From contig CAJOCV010000047.1 in assembly GCA_905233785.1 (NCBI GenBank), positions 1-18,300 of the forward strand: a DNA stretch of 18,300 nucleotides, given 5' to 3'. The stretch's first letter is position 1. Every line of letters begins with the position of its first letter. Source of the stretch: an uncultured Oscillospiraceae bacterium (GTDB lineage Bacteria; Bacillota; Clostridia; Oscillospirales; Oscillospiraceae). The translations under genes were made by a program, and so were the position numbers. The notes under the pieces were generated by a model. The model was given only the letters and a program-made list of their open reading frames with translations. It was not told the DNA's origin and searched no databases. Below are positions 6,619 through 14,084 of this stretch, one piece after another.

Positions 6619-7248
6619 TCAGACCGTGAAGGTCTGGGTGCTGTCAAGGCCGGACGCGGGCGCGGACTCTTCTGCGGGGCCGAGATCAATGCTGAAGTTC
6701 ATCTCCGGCTGAACCTTGGAGGCGGAGTCTTCGATGCTGCGCACGGTGTCTTCCACTTCGGCTTCCCCGGCGGCGGCGTCAGCCGCCGGCTGGGGGACGT
6801 AGTCCCGGCTGATGGCGTCCAGCTTGGCAAGCTGCGCCTTGCTGACGGCGCGCACCGCGTCAAAGTACTTGGCCGTGGTCGCCTTTGCCTCAGCCAGGCG
6901 GCGCTCGTAGAGCTTCGTTTCGTCCTCGATGGAGCCGATGCGCTCCTGCGCCTGACGTTCGGCGTCAGCCAGCATGGCATCGGCGCGCTTACGGGCGTCC
7001 TGCTCGATCTGGACGGCCAGCTTCTGGGCGGAGAGGATGGCGGAGGAGAGGGTCTCTTCCCCTGCGCGATATTCCTCGATCTTGTCAACCAAAACCTTCA
7101 TCTTGCTCTTGAGGACGGCGTTCTCCTTCTGAGCGGCGGCAATCTCGTTTGCCAGCTCCTCCAGAAAATCGTCCACGGAAGCCATATCGTAGCCACTTAA
7201 CCGGGACTTCTCAAAGGTTTTTTCACGAATGTCCTGAGCGGTAATCAT
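6619..7248 (-). CDS. divIVA: DivIVA-family cell-pole/septum coiled-coil protein
   Basis: Cytoplasmic coiled-coil protein that binds curved membrane at poles and septa and organises division or wall growth. The 209 residues start MITAQDIREKTFEKSRLSGY, the conserved N-terminal membrane-binding domain, with YDMASVDDFLEELA following (20-33). A long heptad-rich coiled coil runs from about 30 to 145. The last 60 residues are acidic and low complexity, ending STQTFTV. The start ATG 7248 has GGGAG nine bases upstream; TCCCT just upstream could pair with that AGGGA and partly mask it. It lies in the yggS-sepF-divIVA-ileS order common in Firmicutes, but ylmG and ylmH, which often sit between sepF and divIVA, are absent. 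Assignment is firm. Confidence 0.93.
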   Translation of the reverse strand: MITAQDIREKTFEKSRLSGYDMASVDDFLEELANEIAAAQKENAVLKSKMKVLVDKIEEYRAGEETLSSAILSAQKLAVQIEQDARKRADAMLADAERQAQERIGSIEDETKLYERRLAEAKATTAKYFDAVRAVSKAQLAKLDAISRDYVPQPAADAAAGEAEVEDTVRSIEDSASKVQPEMNFSIDLGPAEESAPASGLDSTQTFTV

Positions 7249-7327
7249 ATCTTTAATCTCCCTTTCTTAGGGAAACGCCAACCAAATCCGTCTTTGGCGT
7301 CTTCCGAAAAAACAATCCCGATTTTCG

Positions 7328-7429
7328 TCACTTTTTCTTCTCATACATAAAGTATTCCTGCAAAAAGCCGCCTTCATCAGGAAACAAGTTTTCCCGGAAT
7401 CCGCTCTTACCGATCGAGTCGCCGCCTCC
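7328..7429 (-). other. Short open frame with Shine-Dalgarno but no normal start
   Basis: In the 195-base sepF-divIVA gap the minus strand has a perfect AGGAGG (7430-7425). A 33-codon open frame follows, reading GGGDSIGKSGFRENLFPD and then EGGFLQEYFMYEKKK before TGA. The composition looks protein-like. The only codon at a suitable distance is ATC (7414-7412), ten bases after AGGAGG, which is not a usual start. It may be a short gene whose ATG has been lost, a remnant, or chance. No family is recognised. Confidence 0.25.
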
Positions 7430-7443
7430 TCAGTTTTCTCTCT

Positions 7444-8010
7444 TTACAGATACTGGCCGTCGGTCTCGGCCTGCTGTTCACTCTGCGCACCGAGCACGCC
7501 CACATTCTGGGGCGTGATAAAATAGGTCTTCGCGGAAATGGGGGTAATCCGGCCATTGAGGGCGAAGGTGATGCCGGACAGAAAATCCAGAAGGCGACGC
7601 GCGTTATCCGTCGGGATACCCTCCAGCGTCATGACGACAGAGCGCCCCTGCTGCAGATGGCTCACCAGCTCTCCGGCCTCGTCAAAGGTCTTGGGGTTAA
7701 AGAGGATCACCTGCTGCTCGCTGCCGCCGAACTCCACGACGCGCTCACGCTTGGGCTTTGCTGCCTTCTTAAAGCCGAAGCCGCTCAGGAATCCGCCGGC
7801 GGTGTTCTGGGGCTTGGGCGCCGGCTCCTTTACGGGCGTCGCCTCCGGCTCCGGCTTTGCGCCGCTATCGTCCCCAAATGCGTTTTCAAACTGTATCTGC
7901 GCGGCGCTGGGCTGAGCCTGTGGTCTCAGATTGGTCTCGGCGCCTTCAAAAAAATCGTCCTCATCGTCATACGGCTGGGTGAGCTTGCGCAGTTCATCCA
8001 TGAAACCCAT
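7444..8010 (-). CDS. sepF: Cell division protein SepF
   Basis: Membrane-associated partner of FtsZ that bundles filaments and anchors the Z-ring at the septum. The 188 residues start MGFMDELRKLTQPYDDEDDFF, a short amphipathic anchor plus acidic linker. A Pro/Glu/Ala-rich spacer (about 45-95) precedes the C-terminal globular domain (about 97-175), seen in VILFNPKTFDEAGELVSHL and in RSVVMTLEGIPTDNARRLLDFLSG followed by YFITPQNVGV. The usual length is near 150, so the linker is longer than average. The start ATG 8010 has GGAGG seven bases upstream. It follows yggS by 27 bases, the standard pairing in Gram-positive bacteria, and was probably co-transcribed with it. Confidence 0.94.
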   Translation of the reverse strand: MGFMDELRKLTQPYDDEDDFFEGAETNLRPQAQPSAAQIQFENAFGDDSGAKPEPEATPVKEPAPKPQNTAGGFLSGFGFKKAAKPKRERVVEFGGSEQQVILFNPKTFDEAGELVSHLQQGRSVVMTLEGIPTDNARRLLDFLSGITFALNGRITPISAKTYFITPQNVGVLGAQSEQQAETDGQYL

Positions 8011-8037
8011 GGTCTTGCCTCCGGAAATGCGAATTGA

Positions 8038-8733
8038 TTATTGATAGTTACGGGGTCCGAAGATCGCCGTGCCGACGCGGACCATGTTGGCCCCGCAAGC
8101 GACAGCCTCGGCAAAATCGCCGGACATGCCCATAGACAAAAAATCCATGGATACATTATCGTATTTTTTTCTTCCATTGTCAACAAAAAGCTTCTGCATT
8201 TCGAGAAAAAAAGGTCGGTTTTCGTCGGGGCTTTGGCAGATGGGAGGAATTGCCATCAGCCCGCGCACGAAAATCCCCCCAAAAGCGGAAGCCGCTTCCA
8301 GCGCCGCGGGGATCTCACCCGGGGCGAAGCCGGATTTGGAGGGCTCCGCGCCGATGTTTACCTCGAGCAGCACATCCTGCACGATGCCGCGCTTCATCGC
8401 CTCGCGGGAGATCGTTTCCAGCAGGGCGAGGCTGTCCGCGCCGTGAATGAGCGCCGCAAGCCCCACGACCTGTTTGACCTTGTTTTTCTGCAAATGGCCG
8501 ATGAAATGCAGCGGTGCGCCCTCGTAAGCCCCCTGGGCGTTTTTCTCCAGCATCTCCTGCACGCGGTTTTCCCCGCAGATGTCCACGCCCGCCGCGATCG
8601 CCTCTTGCACGCGGGAAGCGTCGTTCATCTTCGTCGCGGCGACGAGCAAAATCTCCTTCGGGTCGCGCTCGGCTTTTCGCGCGGCGGCGTCGATCTTTGC
8701 GCGCACGTTGGCGACGTTTTCTGCAATTGTCAT
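8038..8733 (-). CDS. yggS: PLP homeostasis protein YggS/YlmE (PLPBP)
   Basis: Cytoplasmic pyridoxal-phosphate-binding TIM-barrel protein that affects vitamin B6 balance and has no known catalytic activity. The 231 residues are the usual length. K35 in LVAATKMND is the PLP lysine. Other family motifs are GENRVQE, HFIGHLQKNKVK, VNIGAEPSKSGF (the family's N-x-G-xE-x-xK-xG block), MDFLSMGMSGDF and VRVGTAIFG near the C-terminus. The start ATG 8733 has GAGG eight bases upstream, overlapping the end of the preceding gene, whose stop is only four bases away. Its place directly before sepF matches ylmE in Bacillus. Assignment is firm. Confidence 0.95.
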   Translation of the reverse strand: MTIAENVANVRAKIDAAARKAERDPKEILLVAATKMNDASRVQEAIAAGVDICGENRVQEMLEKNAQGAYEGAPLHFIGHLQKNKVKQVVGLAALIHGADSLALLETISREAMKRGIVQDVLLEVNIGAEPSKSGFAPGEIPAALEAASAFGGIFVRGLMAIPPICQSPDENRPFFLEMQKLFVDNGRKKYDNVSMDFLSMGMSGDFAEAVACGANMVRVGTAIFGPRNYQ

Positions 8734-8737
8734 ATTC

Positions 8738-9316
8738 TCAGCCTCTTTCTATCTCCGCTTCGATCACGCGAATGTTCAGATATTCCCCGCCTTCATTCAG
8801 GCGAAAGAGCAGCAGACCGTCCTCCCGCGCCTCGATGAGCCGCGCCGGAACAGCGCGCGCAAAGCCCGCAAAACGCAGGCGGCAGCGCCCCGGCTCCGGG
8901 GCTTCGCCCTCGGGGAGGAGCGCCGCGTAGTACCAGACCGCGCTCTGCACGATCCGTGCCTCTCCGGGCTCCCCGGGCGGCGTGTCAAAAAGCTTTTCGA
9001 GCGCCTGCGCCGTGAGCCCGTCCAGGCGCTCCGGCGCAAGGCTCTCATAGCCGTCGCAGGAGGCGAGGTACACGCCCTGCCCGGTCAGGCGCTTGCCGTC
9101 GGGCGCATTCAGCGCGCTCACCGTCTGCTCGTTTCGGATCGCGATGCCCCGCAGACGTCCCCCGCTCTCCGCCGCGGCGGGCGCGGCGGCGGGAAGCGCC
9201 GCCGGCAGCCAGTCATAGAGCGCCGCGCCCACGTAGCAGCTCGCTGCCAAAAACAGCGCCGCCGCCACCGCGAGCAGAAACGGGCTTTCGCCGCGCTTAT
9301 GAATCGACCGCTTCAA
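8738..9316 (-). CDS. Membrane-anchored HlyD-like protein, short form
   Basis: From TTG 9316 this is about 192 residues: a short basic N-terminus (KRSIHKRGE), one membrane segment (about 13-35, very Ala/Leu-rich), a Pro-Ala linker, then an extracytoplasmic region with QGVYLASCDGYESLAPERL, SAVWYYAALLP and YLNIRVIEAEI. From memory these blocks resemble the proteins annotated as HlyD-family periplasmic adaptor beside yggS in many Clostridia, but those are about twice as long, so this copy would lack the C-terminal half. The start is uncertain: TTG 9316 lacks a ribosome binding site and overlaps hfq by 20 bases, which suggests coupling; a GTG further in is the alternative. It is fused neither to hfq nor to yggS but packed between them. 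Function unknown; possibly wall or division related by context. Confidence 0.55.
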   Translation of the reverse strand: MKRSIHKRGESPFLLAVAAALFLAASCYVGAALYDWLPAALPAAAPAAAESGGRLRGIAIRNEQTVSALNAPDGKRLTGQGVYLASCDGYESLAPERLDGLTAQALEKLFDTPPGEPGEARIVQSAVWYYAALLPEGEAPEPGRCRLRFAGFARAVPARLIEAREDGLLLFRLNEGGEYLNIRVIEAEIERG

Positions 9317-9527
9317 GGCTGATGGGGCGGGGCGGAACGATGGTGGAGATCGCGTGCTTGTAAATGAGCTGCTGCTTGCCGTCGGAATCCAGCACCACGG
9401 TAAAGCCGTCAAAGCCCTTGACCGTGCCGTGAAGCTGGAAGCCGTTCATCAGAAACATGGTGACTGTGAGCCGCTCCCGGCGAGCCTGGTTGAGAAACGC
9501 GTCCTGGAGATTGATTTGTTTTTGCAT
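9297..9527 (-). CDS. hfq: RNA chaperone Hfq
   Basis: Hexameric Sm-like protein that binds A- and U-rich RNA and helps small RNAs pair with mRNAs. The 76 residues begin MQKQINLQDAFLNQARRE. The Sm1 region is VTMFLMNGFQLHGTVKGFDGF and the Sm2 signature is YKHAIST (56-62), close to the canonical YKHAIS. There is almost no C-terminal tail, as is usual in Gram-positive Hfq. The start ATG 9527 has AAGGAG nine bases upstream. It follows miaA by 71 bases, the conserved mutL-miaA-hfq order. The gap contains an imperfect GTATCT hairpin (about 9551-9573) that may mark a separate regulatory point. Identification is secure. Confidence 0.97.
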   Translation of the reverse strand: MQKQINLQDAFLNQARRERLTVTMFLMNGFQLHGTVKGFDGFTVVLDSDGKQQLIYKHAISTIVPPRPISLEAVDS

Positions 9528-9598
9528 TTTTATGTACTCCTTCTATCTTAGTATCTCTGCCCTTGGCAGATACCCCATGATAGCGCGGAGTACGGCGA

Positions 9599-10537
9599 TT
9601 ATTCTGTCGAAAGCTGTCCTTCGATCTCACGCAATGCGGCGTCAAAATCGGGTGTATGCTCCCAGAGCAGCCAGTGCGCCCCCTCGTTTCTCCGAAACCA
9701 GGTGAGCTGCCGCTTGGCGTAGCGGCGGCTGTTGAGCTTGATGCGCTCGGCGGCCTCGGCGGGGCTTAGCTCCCCTTTGACCGCAAGCGCCGCCTCCTTG
9801 TAGCCGATGGCCTGCATGGCGGTGCAGCCGGCGTCCAGCCCTTCATCCAAAAGCGCGCGTACCTCGTCAAAAAGCCCCTGGGCGATCATCTCGTCCACCC
9901 GCCGGTCGATCCGGGCGTAGAGCTCGCCGCGCTCCCGGTAGCCGAGCGCCACGGTGAAGCCGCGGTAGCGGGGCGGGCGCAGGCGGGTCTCCCGGTCGTG
10001 CTGCGTGATGGTTTTCCCGGTGAGCCGGTAAATTTCGATCGCGCGCACGATGCGGCGCTTGTCCGCCGGGTGGAGCCTTAAAGCCCGCTCGGGGTCAAAG
10101 CCGCGCAGCGTCTCGAGCATCCGCTCCCCGCCGAGGGCGTCATATTCCGCACTCAGCGCTTCCCTGAGGCTGTCGCTGCCGGGTTCCCGCTCGGCAAAGT
10201 CCCGCCCGGAGAGGAGCGAGTCGATATACAGCCCCGTGCCGCCGACAAGGATCGGCGTTTTCCCCTGCGCGATCAGCCGGTCGCAGATTTTCCCCGCCTC
10301 CTCGACATAGCGGGAGACGGAGTAGTCCTCCCAGGGCTCGGCCACGTCGAGCATGTGGTGGGGCGCCATGGCGCGCTCCTCGGCCGTGGCCTTGGCGGTG
10401 CCGATGTCCATGCGGCGGTAGACCTGCATGGAATCCGCCGAGACGATCTCGCCCCGGTATTTTTGCGCGAGCGCGATCCCCAGCCGGGTCTTGCCCGTGG
10501 CCGTCGGGCCGCAGACAACAAGGATTTCAGGCTTCAT
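9599..10537 (-). CDS. miaA: tRNA dimethylallyltransferase
   Basis: Adds the dimethylallyl group to N6 of A37 in tRNAs reading codons that begin with U, giving the i6A that MiaB then thiomethylates. The 312 residues are normal. The P-loop is GPTATGKT (10-17), followed by SADSMQVYRRMDIGTAKAT, the DMAPP and tRNA binding segment, and VGGTGLYIDSLL (about 98-109). The C-terminal part has YAKRQLTWFRRN, a conserved tRNA-binding motif. The start ATG 10537 overlaps the mutL stop as ATGA, implying translational coupling. Its partner miaB is in the divergent operon 2 kb away. Identification is secure. Confidence 0.96.
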   Translation of the reverse strand: MKPEILVVCGPTATGKTRLGIALAQKYRGEIVSADSMQVYRRMDIGTAKATAEERAMAPHHMLDVAEPWEDYSVSRYVEEAGKICDRLIAQGKTPILVGGTGLYIDSLLSGRDFAEREPGSDSLREALSAEYDALGGERMLETLRGFDPERALRLHPADKRRIVRAIEIYRLTGKTITQHDRETRLRPPRYRGFTVALGYRERGELYARIDRRVDEMIAQGLFDEVRALLDEGLDAGCTAMQAIGYKEAALAVKGELSPAEAAERIKLNSRRYAKRQLTWFRRNEGAHWLLWEHTPDFDAALREIEGQLSTE

Positions 10538-12426
10538 ACGATTCTTTTAAACATCTTGTCCAGATCCTTCCGCGTGAGGATCGCGGAGACCGGGCGGCCG
10601 TGCGGGCAGTATTTGACGCGCCCGGACAGCACCTCGCGCACGATGCGCTCCCGCTCGGCGTCACTGGTATCCCAGCCCGCCTTGATCGCGGCCTTGCAGG
10701 CCACGGTGTGCAAAATCTCATCCCGCGCGCTCTGCTTATCGGGCGCCTTGCCGCGCCGCAGCTTTTCCAGGATCTCCTCCACCGCGGGCAAGGCGTCGGA
10801 AAACAGGATGTCCGCCGGGATGGCGCGGATCACATAGTCGTCCCCGCCAAATTCTTCGATCTCAAAGCCGAGCTCCGCCAGCAGCTCCCCGTTCTGCTCC
10901 AGAAGCTCCGCATCGGCGGCGTTCAGCCTCAGATGCGCGGGCGTGAGCAGGGTCTGGGACATGATCTCGCGGTCCATGGCGCGGAGACGGTCAAAATTCA
11001 TGCGCTCGTGGGCGGCGTGCTTGTCGATGAGCATCAGCTCCTCCCCCAGCTCCACGAGGATGTAGGTTTTCATCGTCTCGCCGAGGATCTGATACGCCGG
11101 CAAAGCCGGTTTTTCCACATTTTGAACAGCTTTTTCCACAGGTTCAACGCGATTTGCTGTCGAATCCTGTACTTTTTCCTCGAATTTCTCGATTTTCTGG
11201 GGCGCGGTCAGGTCGAGGCTCTGCTGCATTGTCTCCGCCGTCTCGCGCAGGGTGGCGAAGCCCGCGAAAGCCGTGGGCTTCGGCGCGCTCGCGGGCGTGG
11301 GAAGCGGCGCGCTTTTCGGCTTTTCCACCGCGTAGCCGTTACTGCGGAAGCTCTCGGCGCTCATGCTGCGGTAAAAGTCCGGCTTCGGCTCCACGGCCTT
11401 GCGGGTGGAGCTTGATAACTCCACCGCCGCGGTGCGGTTTTCCCCCTCGAGCGAGAGCCTCACCGCGTTATACACGAGGTCGAAGACCTTCTTTTCATAG
11501 GAGAACTTGACCTCCACCTTCGCGGGGTGCACGTTCACGTCCACGCTCGCGGCGCTCAGATTGAGATACAGCACGCAGGCGGGATAGCGCCCGGTCAGCA
11601 GGGTGTTGCGGTAGGCCTGCTCCAGCGCCGCCTGCAAAAGCTGGGAGCGGATGAAGCGTCCGTTGCAGAAGAAAAACTGCGCGCTGCGGTTGCCGCGCCC
11701 GGCCGAGGGGGAGGAGACAAAGCCCGTGAGCTTTAAGCCCTCGTCCTCGCTCACGCAGCGCAGCATAGAGCCTGCCAGCTCCCGCCCCAGAAGCGTATAG
11801 ACGCAGGAATCCTCCCGCCCGTCGCCGGGGGAGAAAAACTCCTCCTTCCCGTCGCGCAGCATGCGCACGGAGACCTCGGGTCTCCCGAGGGCGCAGCGCA
11901 GCGCTGTCTGCACGCAGGTGCCGGCCTCCGCGCGGTCGGATTTTAAAAATTTGAGGCGGGCGGGGGTGTTATAAAAGAGGTCGCGCACGATCATCGTCGT
12001 CCCCTCCGGGCAGCCGTCGGGGAGCATTTCCTGAATGTCCCCACCCGAGAGGGTCACGCGCGTTCCGCTCTGGCTCCCCTTCTCGCGGGTGTGCAGCTCG
12101 ATGTGGCTTACCGCCGAGATGGCGGCCAGCGCCTCGCCGCGAAAGCCCATGGTCTGGATGGCCTCCAGCCCCCGCTCGTCATGCAGCTTGGAGGTCGCGT
12201 GGCGCAGAAAGGCCACGCCCGCATCCTCGGGCGCCATGCCGCAGCCGTCGTCCGTGACGCGGATATAGGGCGCGCCGCCCCCGCGGATCTCCACGGTGAC
12301 GTTCTTCGCCCCGGCGTCAAAGGCGTTTTCCATCAGCTCCTTGATGACGGAGGCCGGACGCTCCACCACCTCGCCCGCAGCGATCAGATCCGCGACGTGG
12401 GGGGATAATATGTTAATGGATGGCAT
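10534..12426 (-). CDS. mutL: DNA mismatch repair protein MutL (endonuclease type)
   Basis: Links MutS mismatch recognition to strand removal. The 630 residues have an N-terminal GHKL ATPase domain (IAAGEVVERPASVIKELMEN at 15-34, DDGCGM at 59-64, GFRGEALAAIS after 90), a variable Pro/Glu linker (about 340-430) and a C-terminal dimerisation/nuclease domain. The nuclease motif is DKHAAHERMNFD (468-479), and CPHGRP (607-612) and ACKAAIKAG are also present. This is the endonuclease form found in bacteria lacking MutH. The start ATG 12426 has AAGGAA seven bases upstream. It is the first gene of the minus-strand run, with a TATAAT at 12533-12538 and a 25-bp inverted repeat in its leader. mutS is in the divergent operon. 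Confidence 0.96.
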   Translation of the reverse strand: MPSINILSPHVADLIAAGEVVERPASVIKELMENAFDAGAKNVTVEIRGGGAPYIRVTDDGCGMAPEDAGVAFLRHATSKLHDERGLEAIQTMGFRGEALAAISAVSHIELHTREKGSQSGTRVTLSGGDIQEMLPDGCPEGTTMIVRDLFYNTPARLKFLKSDRAEAGTCVQTALRCALGRPEVSVRMLRDGKEEFFSPGDGREDSCVYTLLGRELAGSMLRCVSEDEGLKLTGFVSSPSAGRGNRSAQFFFCNGRFIRSQLLQAALEQAYRNTLLTGRYPACVLYLNLSAASVDVNVHPAKVEVKFSYEKKVFDLVYNAVRLSLEGENRTAAVELSSSTRKAVEPKPDFYRSMSAESFRSNGYAVEKPKSAPLPTPASAPKPTAFAGFATLRETAETMQQSLDLTAPQKIEKFEEKVQDSTANRVEPVEKAVQNVEKPALPAYQILGETMKTYILVELGEELMLIDKHAAHERMNFDRLRAMDREIMSQTLLTPAHLRLNAADAELLEQNGELLAELGFEIEEFGGDDYVIRAIPADILFSDALPAVEEILEKLRRGKAPDKQSARDEILHTVACKAAIKAGWDTSDAERERIVREVLSGRVKYCPHGRPVSAILTRKDLDKMFKRIV

Positions 12427-12449
12427 TTTTTCACTTCCTTACGAAAGCC

Positions 12450-12519
12450 GTAGGGACGAGCATTGCTCGTCCGCGTTTCCTCGCTGCTTATTTTGCGGAC
12501 GAGCAATGCTCGTCCCTAC
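12450..12519. repeat. Perfect 25-bp inverted repeat in the mutL leader
   Basis: Arms 12450-12474 and 12495-12519 are exact reverse complements, with a 20-base AT-richer spacer. The arm reads GTAGGGACGAGCATTGCTCG and continues TCCGC; its core GACGAGCA-T-TGCTCGTC is itself palindromic, so each arm can also fold alone. It lies between the mutL -10 box and the mutL ribosome binding site and lacks a T-run. It looks like a REP-type dispersed palindrome; I know of similar GTAGGG-type palindromes in Clostridia, but no second copy is in this window. Confidence 0.7.
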
Positions 12520-12532
12520 AGCCGGGAACTAT

Positions 12533-12538
12533 ATTATA
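12533..12538 (-). promoter_or_regulatory. Probable mutL -10 box
   Basis: A perfect TATAAT on the minus strand lies in AT-rich sequence. The -35 region (TGGAAG about 17-18 bases upstream) is weak and overlaps the miaB -35 box on the other strand. The leader would be about 100 bases and contain the 25-bp inverted repeat. Confidence 0.5.
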
Positions 12539-12549
12539 AATGATTTTTA

Positions 12550-12579
12550 TTGAAACTTCCATACCTTTTGTGTTAAAAT
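12550..12579 (+). promoter_or_regulatory. Probable miaB-mutS promoter
   Basis: TTGAAA (12550-12555) and TAAAAT (12574-12579) are spaced by 18 bases, one mismatch to consensus at most positions that matter. It lies 27 bases before the miaB ATG and back to back with the mutL promoter. Confidence 0.65.
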
Positions 12580-12606
12580 CATTTAGATATTCACAAGGAA
12601 CTGAGG

Positions 12607-14046
12607 ATGCTGCTTATGCCATACGAGAGAAAAGAAATCGCCCCGGAGAAGATTCGGGAGCAGGAGGAGATTTGCCGCCGCATTTTTGACCGCGTGACCG
12701 CAGACGGCGGGCGTCCGCTTGCGATGGTGGACACCTACGGCTGCCAGCAAAACGAGGCCGACAGCGAGAAGCTTCGCGGCTACCTGGCCGAGATGGGCTA
12801 CGGCTTTACGCAGGACGAGTTTCAGGCGGATGTGATCGTCGTGAACACCTGCGCCGTGCGCGAGCACGCGGAGATGCGCGTACTCGGCAACGTCGGCGCG
12901 CTCAACCACTCCAAGAAAGCCCGCCCCGGTCAGATCATCGCCGTCTGCGGCTGCATGGTGCAGCAGGAGCACATGGCCAAGAAAATCAAGCTGTCCTACC
13001 CCGTGGTGGATCTGGTCTTCGGCCCGCACGAGCTCTGGCGCTTCCCGGAGCTGCTGGAGCGGGTGATGCAAAGCGGCAAGCGCGTCTTTGCCGCGGAGAA
13101 GGATCTCGGCGCGGTGGCGGAGGGCATCCCCCAGAAGCGGGACGGGAGCGTGAAGGCGTGGCTTTCGATCATGTACGGCTGCAACAACTTCTGCACCTAC
13201 TGTGTGGTGCCCTATGTGCGCGGGCGGGAGCGCTCGCGCAGACCGGAGGACGTGGTGGCGGAGGCGCGCGCGCTGGTCGCTGCCGGGTACAAGGACATTA
13301 CGCTGCTCGGCCAGAACGTGAACTCCTACGGCAAAGACCTCGACTGCGGGGTGGATTTTGCCGATCTGATCCGCATGGTGAACGACATCCCCGGCGATTT
13401 TCTGATCCGCTTTATGACGAGCCACCCGAAGGACGCCACCGAGAAGCTCTTCAAGACCATGGCGGAATGCGAAAAATGCGCCCATCAGCTCCACCTGCCG
13501 GTGCAGGCGGGCAATGACCGCATTTTGAAGGCCATGAACCGCAGCTATACGCGGCAAAAGTATCTCGATCAGGTGGCGCTTGCGCGGCGGTACATGCCCG
13601 ATCTCGTGCTGACCACGGACATCATCGTGGGCTTTCCCGGCGAGACGGACGAGGAGTTTGCCGACACGCTCTCGCTGGTGGAGCAGGTGCGCTATGACGC
13701 GATGTTCACCTTCATCTACTCCAAGCGTGTGGGCACCCAGGCCGCCTCCATGCCCGACCCCTACACCCGCGCGGACAAGCAGAAGCACTTTGACGCGCTG
13801 ACGGAGCTTGCCAACCGCATCTCCGGCGAGAAGCACAGGGAGTACGAGGGTAAGACCCTGCGCGTGCTCATCGACGGCGAGACCGGACGCGAGGAATATA
13901 ACCTCTCCAGCCGCACAAACGGCGGCAGGCTCGTACACCTGAAGGGCGATCCCTCACTGATCGGGCAGTTTGCGGAGGTAACGATCACGTCCAGCAACAC
14001 CTGGGCGCTGTACGGAGAGATCGTGACCAGAACCACTGACCACTGA
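12607..14046 (+). CDS. miaB: tRNA-2-methylthio-N6-dimethylallyladenosine synthase
   Basis: Radical-SAM iron-sulfur enzyme that adds a methylthio group to C2 of i6A37 in tRNA. The 479 residues have the N-terminal MTTase domain with Fe-S cysteines C46 (TYGCQQNEADS), C82 (NTCAVREHAE) and C116 (CGCMVQQ). The radical-SAM triad is GCNNFCTYCVVPYVRGRERS, with C192, C196 and C199, and a C-terminal TRAM domain covers about 410-475. The GCQQN form and RGRERSR distinguish MiaB from MtaB and RimO. ATG 12607 has AAGGA seven bases upstream; ATG 12616 is a possible alternative. The last codons (RTTDH) and the stop fall in a 7-bp tandem repeat. It begins the plus-strand operon with mutS. Confidence 0.96.
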   Translation: MLLMPYERKEIAPEKIREQEEICRRIFDRVTADGGRPLAMVDTYGCQQNEADSEKLRGYLAEMGYGFTQDEFQADVIVVNTCAVREHAEMRVLGNVGALNHSKKARPGQIIAVCGCMVQQEHMAKKIKLSYPVVDLVFGPHELWRFPELLERVMQSGKRVFAAEKDLGAVAEGIPQKRDGSVKAWLSIMYGCNNFCTYCVVPYVRGRERSRRPEDVVAEARALVAAGYKDITLLGQNVNSYGKDLDCGVDFADLIRMVNDIPGDFLIRFMTSHPKDATEKLFKTMAECEKCAHQLHLPVQAGNDRILKAMNRSYTRQKYLDQVALARRYMPDLVLTTDIIVGFPGETDEEFADTLSLVEQVRYDAMFTFIYSKRVGTQAASMPDPYTRADKQKHFDALTELANRISGEKHREYEGKTLRVLIDGETGREEYNLSSRTNGGRLVHLKGDPSLIGQFAEVTITSSNTWALYGEIVTRTTDH

Positions 14047-14066
14047 CCACTAACCACTGACCACTG
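14032..14066 (+). repeat. Heptamer tandem repeat at the miaB end
   Basis: Five consecutive 7-bp units: ACCACTG, ACCACTG, ACCACTA, ACCACTG, ACCACTG. The first two encode the last miaB residues, and the TGA stop (14044-14046) spans a unit junction. The array ends 18 bases before the mutS ATG, ahead of its GGAGG. Confidence 0.9.
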
Positions 14067-14084
14067 AAAAACCGGAGGTTTTCT

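Noticed and set aside
12583..13938. 451-codon open frame opposite miaB
   Set aside because: Antisense shadow of a clear radical-SAM gene; no motif, no ribosome binding site.
12450..14066. CRISPR-like repeats
   Set aside because: The palindrome has two inverted arms only and the heptamers are contiguous without spacers.
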